Positions 6,315 to 10,049 of a stretch of 10,049 nucleotides of DNA are shown one piece after another. How positions within the stretch are numbered: position 1 is the stretch's first letter; the number at the start of each line of letters is the position of its first letter. A program made the position numbers and the translations under genes. Origin of the DNA: an uncultured Chthoniobacterales bacterium (GTDB taxonomy: Bacteria > Verrucomicrobiota > Verrucomicrobiia > Chthoniobacterales > CAKUMP01); contig CAKUMP010000065.1 in assembly GCA_934667795.1 (NCBI GenBank), positions 1 to 10,049 of the forward strand, in the 5' to 3' direction. A model generated the notes under the pieces. It ran no database searches and was not told the origin of the DNA. It saw nothing but the letters and a program-made list of their open reading frames with translations.

Positions 6315-7553
6315 ATGTCCACACCGCTTGCCGAGCAATTTTCTCAGGAACTGAATGCGAACTACGACAGCACGTTGAAGTTTCTCGAAGATCTGGTTAA
6401 AATAAATTCCTACACGTTAAATCCCGCGGGGGTAGAAGCAAATGCACAGCGTGTAATTCAACAATTTGAGCCGTTTGGATTTACGGTTTCTCAACTGGAT
6501 TGCAACTGGCCAGGTGCGGGAAAACATCTGGTACTGGATTCTGGTGGAGAAGGGCCAGTGATTGCCTGTATTGCGCATCTCGATACGGTGTTTCCGCCGG
6601 AAGAGGAAATCGTAAATAATTTCCACTGGCAACCGGATGGAAATTTGATTTACGGTCCCGGGACATATGACATGAAGGGGGGGACCGCTATGATCTGGCA
6701 ATGTCTTTCCGCACTAAAGAAGGTCGCACCGGCAGAATTTTCCAGTGTCCGCTGGCTGTTGATCTGGAATGCAGCAGAAGAAGTGCTCTCTCCCGATTTT
6801 GGTGATGTATGCAAAAGCCTTCTGCCTGCTAATACCATCGCAGCACTGGTTTTTGAACCTGATACCTACGCCACAGAAGGTCTCAGCCTGGTTCGCAGCC
6901 GCAAAGGCAGGGCCGAAATGCGTATTACGGTCACCGGACGTGGCGCCCATGCGGGCTCGAAATTCCCCGAAGGCGCAAATGCCATTCTTCAACTCTCTCA
7001 CGCGATTCAACAGGCAATGGACATCACCGACCTGGACCGCGATTTAACCGTCAATGTCGGCACCGTTACCGGCGGCTCCGCGTCTAATCGTATTCCCCAC
7101 CTTGCAACGGCTCAATTGGAAATGCGTGCATTTGACGACACTGTTTTTCAGGAAGCGGTTTCACGTCTGCTGGCACTTTCCGGTGAAGGAAATATAAAAG
7201 CTCCGGCAGATCATTTCCCCTGTCAGGTGCAGGTGGAAAATTTACAGGAAATCTGCACCTGGCCGGTAAATCCACAAACGGATGCTCTGTTGCAGGTCTG
7301 GACAGATGCCGCAAACTCGATTCAGGTCAAGCTGGATGCAACCCGCCGCGGTGGACTCAGCGACGGCAATCGCATTTGCCGGGAATTCCCATCCCTCGAT
7401 GGCCTCGGCCCCCGAGGCGGCAACGCCCATACCTCCGAACGCTCCGCAGACGGAACGAAAGTCCCGGAGTTCGTGGACGCTTCTTCTTTCATCCCAAAAG
7501 CACTCATCAATTGCCTCGCTCTCCACTCCCTCTGCCAAAACCCTCCAAAATAA
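6315..7553 (+). CDS. M20-family zinc metallopeptidase, carboxypeptidase G2-like
   Basis: The product has 412 residues and no signal peptide, so it should be cytoplasmic. M20 enzymes use two zinc ions to cleave C-terminal amino acids, dipeptides or N-acyl groups. The ligand set is complete: H88 in HLDTVF, bridging D119 in YDMKGG, the catalytic base E155 and ligand E156 in NAAEEVLS, D183 in FEPD, and H372 in GGNAHTSER. The dimerisation-domain marks GRGAHAGSKFPEGANAI and GGSASNRIPH fall between them. The pattern best fits the carboxypeptidase G2 / glutamate carboxypeptidase branch (M20A), but the substrate cannot be fixed from sequence. The ATG has no Shine-Dalgarno sequence; cttaac stands 10 bases before it. 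Co-transcription with hscA is uncertain. The 3' end of the gene is very rich in C-ending codons. Confidence 0.9.
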   Translation: MSTPLAEQFSQELNANYDSTLKFLEDLVKINSYTLNPAGVEANAQRVIQQFEPFGFTVSQLDCNWPGAGKHLVLDSGGEGPVIACIAHLDTVFPPEEEIVNNFHWQPDGNLIYGPGTYDMKGGTAMIWQCLSALKKVAPAEFSSVRWLLIWNAAEEVLSPDFGDVCKSLLPANTIAALVFEPDTYATEGLSLVRSRKGRAEMRITVTGRGAHAGSKFPEGANAILQLSHAIQQAMDITDLDRDLTVNVGTVTGGSASNRIPHLATAQLEMRAFDDTVFQEAVSRLLALSGEGNIKAPADHFPCQVQVENLQEICTWPVNPQTDALLQVWTDAANSIQVKLDATRRGGLSDGNRICREFPSLDGLGPRGGNAHTSERSADGTKVPEFVDASSFIPKALINCLALHSLCQNPPK

Positions 7554-7603
7554 AATAATGCTTCTATTACGGCTTTAAAATCTTACACAAAGAAAAATTT
7601 AGC

Positions 7604-7660
7604 CGCAGAATAGCGCGAAGCGAAATAGCCTGTCTAATATACTATCGAGTAAAAACAGGC
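7604..7660 (+). repeat. Repeat module A, copy 2 (hairpin unit)
   Basis: The first 37 bases (7604-7640) are identical to 554-590. The pairing arms gcctgt (7628-7633) and acaggc (7655-7660) are kept, while the loop between them has changed. The two copies lie about 7 kb apart in the same orientation. Confidence 0.8.
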
Positions 7661-7691
7661 AATATTCCTTTAAATGTTTATGATTTATTAC

Positions 7692-7758
7692 TTGTTCCAA
7701 CTCCTTGAAAATCGGCATTCATTGACAGGTCAATTCTCCGGTTTTCAATCCGCAGATT
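7692..7758 (+). repeat. Repeat module C, copy 2
   Basis: This is the gap-free partner of 681-747 (49 of 67 identities by hand count). Its end overlaps the start of module B, which reads attaacacagattttttt (7756-7773) and then ggata, almost identical to 612-635. Confidence 0.65.
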
Positions 7759-7998
7759 AACACAGATTTTTTTGGATAAAGATGGAGAGTCTTCTGAGAA
7801 AAATGATAAAGGATTTTTGTTTCATGAGTTCAACTTATGTTTATTTAGGTTGGATATGGAGAAGATGATAAATTATAAAAATTTAAAGAATAATCTGCGT
7901 TAATCTGCGGATAAATTCTTCCTGTTTTTAATTTGCGGATCCCTTCTTATTTTGAAAAAACGCTTTCCAAATTAATTGATAATGCTTAACTATTTTTT

Positions 7999-9396
7999 AT
8001 GACATCTACAAATTCGACCTCTCATTATTCTGTTGTGGTAGTTGGAGCTGGGGCTGCGGGGATCTCTGCGGCGATATCTGCAGCGAAAGCGGGGGAGCGT
8101 GTTTTATTAATTGATGCGGGCCCCTTTGTGGGAGGAGAGCTGATCAGTGGGATGCCGGTGGATGGAGCGATTAATGCGCGAGGGGAATGGATTCTGGGAG
8201 GGATTCCACGTGAATTTTTTGAGGAATGTGAACGTCTTCAAGGGAGTGTAGGACCCATAAATGACCACCGACTCATTTACTATTATGCATTCGATCCGGA
8301 GGTCATGAAACTCGCGATCGTGAATGTGCTGGCAAAATATTCTGTGGATCTTTTGCTTCACACTTTTGTGCATGGAGTCAAAGCAGAAAATGGGCGGATT
8401 GAGTCTATCACGATTCTTAATAAGTCGGGAGTTTCGGAAATCCATGCTCCTGTTTTTCTGGACTGTTCGGGTGATGGGGATCTTTGTGCCTTTGCGGGAG
8501 CTTCCTTTTTGAAAGGAAATGAAGGAAAAGAATTTCAGCCGATTTCTCTGATGTTTCGTTTAAGTAATGTGGAAACGGAACCATTGCTGGATTTTGCGCG
8601 CAAACATCCGGAACATTTTGCCTGGGGAGAAAGCGAAGCGATCCGTCAGGGGCGAACGGATCAGGAACTTGCGGAGTCTCTTTATCAGCAAGGACATCCG
8701 GCAGTGTTTGTAAAAGGTACTGGCCCGCTGATGGCAAAAGGGATCGAAGCAAAAGAAATGTTCCCAACGGCACTGATCATGATTCAACCCACTTCTCCCG
8801 CGCGAAAAGAAGTTTGTCTGAATGCAACTCGCGTGGCCAATGTGGATGCGACCCAGACCAGCGCCCTGTGTAAAACATTGCCTCCGCTGATTGAACAAGT
8901 GCTTCAGTGTACAAAATTTTTGCAAAAAAATCTTCCCGGGTTCGAAAATGCCCATTTTTCAGGTCTCGCCCCCCGGCTGGGAATTCGCGAAACCCGTCGT
9001 ATTGTCGGTACCTATAGCCTCACCGGAGAAGAAGTCCTCCAGGCCAAAAAATCAGAACAAGGTGTCGCAAAAGGATGTCACCATGTGGATATCCACCAGG
9101 ACGGAACCGGTCAGGTCCGTATTCCTGTTGCCAATGGCGGATCCTACGATATCCCGTTTGGCACCCTTGTTCCGCGTGACCTCAAAAATGTAATGATGGC
9201 CGGACGCTGTATCTCTGCAGACCGCGAAGCCCATGGCACGATGCGCGTGATGGGATCCTGCATGGGCATGGGACAAGCCATCGGACTCGCCGCCGCGCTT
9301 TGCAATCAGAAAAATGTCTCGCCTCACGATTTATCCATCGAGCTGCTGCGTTCCACACTAAAAGAACACGGAGCCATCCTCGACGGCGTGCATTAA
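7999..9396 (+). CDS. FAD-dependent oxidoreductase, PF12831 (FAD_oxidored) type
   Basis: The product has 465 residues. The N-terminus is a Rossmann dinucleotide-binding fold: VVVVGAGAAG with G16, G18 and G21, and the acidic residue D39 in LLIDAG at the end of the second strand. The C-terminal part has the family pattern RLGIRETRRI, then IPFGTLVPRDLKN and MMAGRCISADREAHGT, followed by GSCMGMGQAIGLAAA. Proteins of this type are frequent in Planctomycetota, Verrucomicrobiota and Lentisphaerota, often near polysaccharide-use genes. Their substrates are mostly unknown and no such partner is visible here. There is no signal peptide, so it is probably cytoplasmic. The ATG lacks a Shine-Dalgarno sequence; cttaac lies 8 bases upstream. 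Codon use changes sharply along the gene, from 11 C-ending codons in the first 100 to 41 in the last 100. The stop codon lies 5 bases from the convergent carboxylase gene. Confidence 0.85.
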   Translation: MTSTNSTSHYSVVVVGAGAAGISAAISAAKAGERVLLIDAGPFVGGELISGMPVDGAINARGEWILGGIPREFFEECERLQGSVGPINDHRLIYYYAFDPEVMKLAIVNVLAKYSVDLLLHTFVHGVKAENGRIESITILNKSGVSEIHAPVFLDCSGDGDLCAFAGASFLKGNEGKEFQPISLMFRLSNVETEPLLDFARKHPEHFAWGESEAIRQGRTDQELAESLYQQGHPAVFVKGTGPLMAKGIEAKEMFPTALIMIQPTSPARKEVCLNATRVANVDATQTSALCKTLPPLIEQVLQCTKFLQKNLPGFENAHFSGLAPRLGIRETRRIVGTYSLTGEEVLQAKKSEQGVAKGCHHVDIHQDGTGQVRIPVANGGSYDIPFGTLVPRDLKNVMMAGRCISADREAHGTMRVMGSCMGMGQAIGLAAALCNQKNVSPHDLSIELLRSTLKEHGAILDGVH

Positions 9397-9401
9397 AAAA
9401 T

Positions 9402-10049
9402 TTACTTAACCCGTATTAACAAATCTTTCGCATCGACGTTGTCTCCGACTTTGACGCCGATTTCCTGAACGACGCCGTCTGTGGCGGAGTAAACGGTGCT
9501 TTGCATTTTCATTGCTTCCAGGGTCAGGAGTTTATCACCGGATTTCACTTTTGCACCGACACTGACCGCCAGCGCGGTTACGACACCCGGGATGGGGGCA
9601 CCGATCTGACCCTTATCTGCTGGATCTGCTTTGGCGCGTGGTTCTTCTACCGCTTTGACAGAACGATCCTGAATCCGCAATTCTCGCGTCATTCCGTTCA
9701 ATTCAAACGTCAGGGTTCGGTAACCATCCCGATCCACATCGCCGATATTGACGAGTTTTACGAAAAGGGTTTTTCCTTCTTCGATATCGAACTCGATTTC
9801 TTCGCCGGCACTCATGCCATAGAAAAACGCGGGAGTGGGGAGGACTGACAACCGGCTGAATTCACGCACTTTTTCAACAAACCCCGCATACACCTGTGGG
9901 TACATCAGATAACTGAACAGATCGTCATCCTGGATTTCTTTTTTGAACTCTTGTGCAAGTTCTTTTCGTTTCTGATTAAAATTCAGAGCTTTAACATTTT
10001 TCCCCGGCCTGCCTTTCAGAGGTTTTCGATCCCCGAGCACCACCTTTTG
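9402..10049 (-). CDS. pyc: Pyruvate carboxylase, C-terminal part with biotinyl domain
   Basis: This is the last 215 codons plus stop of a gene that runs out of the window on the right. Pyruvate carboxylase makes oxaloacetate from pyruvate, bicarbonate and ATP. The visible start (VVLGDRKPLKGRPG) and YPQVYAGFVEKVREF followed by LSVLPTPAFFYG are typical of the end of the carboxyltransferase region. A linker domain with IEEGKTLFVKL and then the biotin carboxyl carrier domain follow. The biotinylated lysine is in LEAMKMQ (codon 9507-9509), 35 residues from the C-terminus, the normal distance. Whether the whole enzyme is a single chain of about 1150 residues or a separate B subunit, or a related oxaloacetate decarboxylase alpha chain, cannot be seen here. 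The GTG at 10041-10043 is an internal valine, not a start, because the frame and the homology both continue upstream. Confidence 0.88.
   Translation of the reverse strand, partial: QKVVLGDRKPLKGRPGKNVKALNFNQKRKELAQEFKKEIQDDDLFSYLMYPQVYAGFVEKVREFSRLSVLPTPAFFYGMSAGEEIEFDIEEGKTLFVKLVNIGDVDRDGYRTLTFELNGMTRELRIQDRSVKAVEEPRAKADPADKGQIGAPIPGVVTALAVSVGAKVKSGDKLLTLEAMKMQSTVYSATDGVVQEIGVKVGDNVDAKDLLIRVK

Larger units (their letters stand above)
7591..7920. repeat. MITE-like intergenic element 2 (modules A-C-B)
   Basis: The left end (7591-7608, agaaaaatttagccgcag) and the right end (7903-7920, atctgcggataaattctt) are imperfect inverted repeats around about 330 bp of non-coding DNA. The right end is an exact inverted match to 491-508. 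Module A lies at 7604-7660, module C at 7692-7758 and module B at 7756-7787. Compared with element 1, modules B and C are exchanged, and the left end runs directly into module A, as if about 50 bases had been lost. No clear target-site duplication is visible. Confidence 0.6.
7554..7998. other. Intergenic region 2: repeat-filled, no gene
   Basis: These 445 bases between the peptidase and oxidoreductase genes contain no credible gene. They hold a second MITE-like element with modules A, C and B and inverted ends, then a partial module C tail (7920-7940), then an AT-rich stretch before the oxidoreductase start. There a ttgaaa (7952-7957) and a gataat (7978-7983) are spaced 20 bases apart, too far for a good promoter. 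The stretch from about 7790 to 7890 is AT-rich and matches nothing else I could see in the window. Confidence 0.75.

Noticed and set aside
9501..9848. 115-codon plus-strand frame opposite the carboxylase gene
   Set aside because: It is antisense to the biotinyl and linker domains of pyruvate carboxylase and has no domain of its own.

Overview
The window looks like chromosomal DNA of a PVC-group bacterium, most likely Verrucomicrobiota. The best pointer is the first gene: an autotransporter-type beta-strand repeat protein ending in a PEP-CTERM sorting signal, a combination common in that phylum. A PF12831-type FAD oxidoreductase, intergenic 'ccgcagattaacgcag'-style repeats and mostly Shine-Dalgarno-less starts fit the same picture. 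The phylum call is inference; no rRNA or other marker is present.

Layout. Positions 2-415 hold the 3' end of the PEP-CTERM surface protein gene. A 446-bp intergenic region (416-861) follows, made almost entirely of repeats: a MITE-like element (491-750) nested between two inverted copies of a REP-like palindrome (427-457 and 801-831), plus a perfect TATAAT box. From 862 to 6260 there are four co-directional genes with gaps of 31, 14 and 38 bp: a membrane hybrid histidine kinase with a periplasmic solute-binding sensor domain and a C-terminal receiver, then iscA, hscB and hscA, the carrier and chaperone part of the ISC iron-sulfur system. After a 54-bp AT-rich gap comes an M20 metallopeptidase of the carboxypeptidase G2 type (6315-7553). 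A second, 445-bp repeat-filled gap (7554-7998) carries the same modules as the first in a different order. It is followed by a PF12831-type FAD-dependent oxidoreductase (7999-9396). Five bases beyond its stop, on the opposite strand, lies the C-terminal part of a pyruvate carboxylase with its biotinyl domain (9402-10049, cut by the window edge).

How the parts fit. IscA carries or delivers Fe-S clusters, while the J-protein HscB and the Hsp70 HscA drive cluster release from IscU. Neither IscS, IscU nor ferredoxin is in the window, so this is a split or rearranged isc locus. The closely spaced kinase might be co-transcribed with it. The peptidase, oxidoreductase and carboxylase look like separate housekeeping or catabolic genes.

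The most unusual signals are not genes. One is a pair of intergenic regions built from shared, shuffled, palindromic repeat modules. The other is a gene-oriented gradient in codon use: C-ending codons rise roughly threefold from the 5' to the 3' end of each long gene, on both strands. I found no CRISPR array, tRNA, rRNA, transposase or prophage gene.
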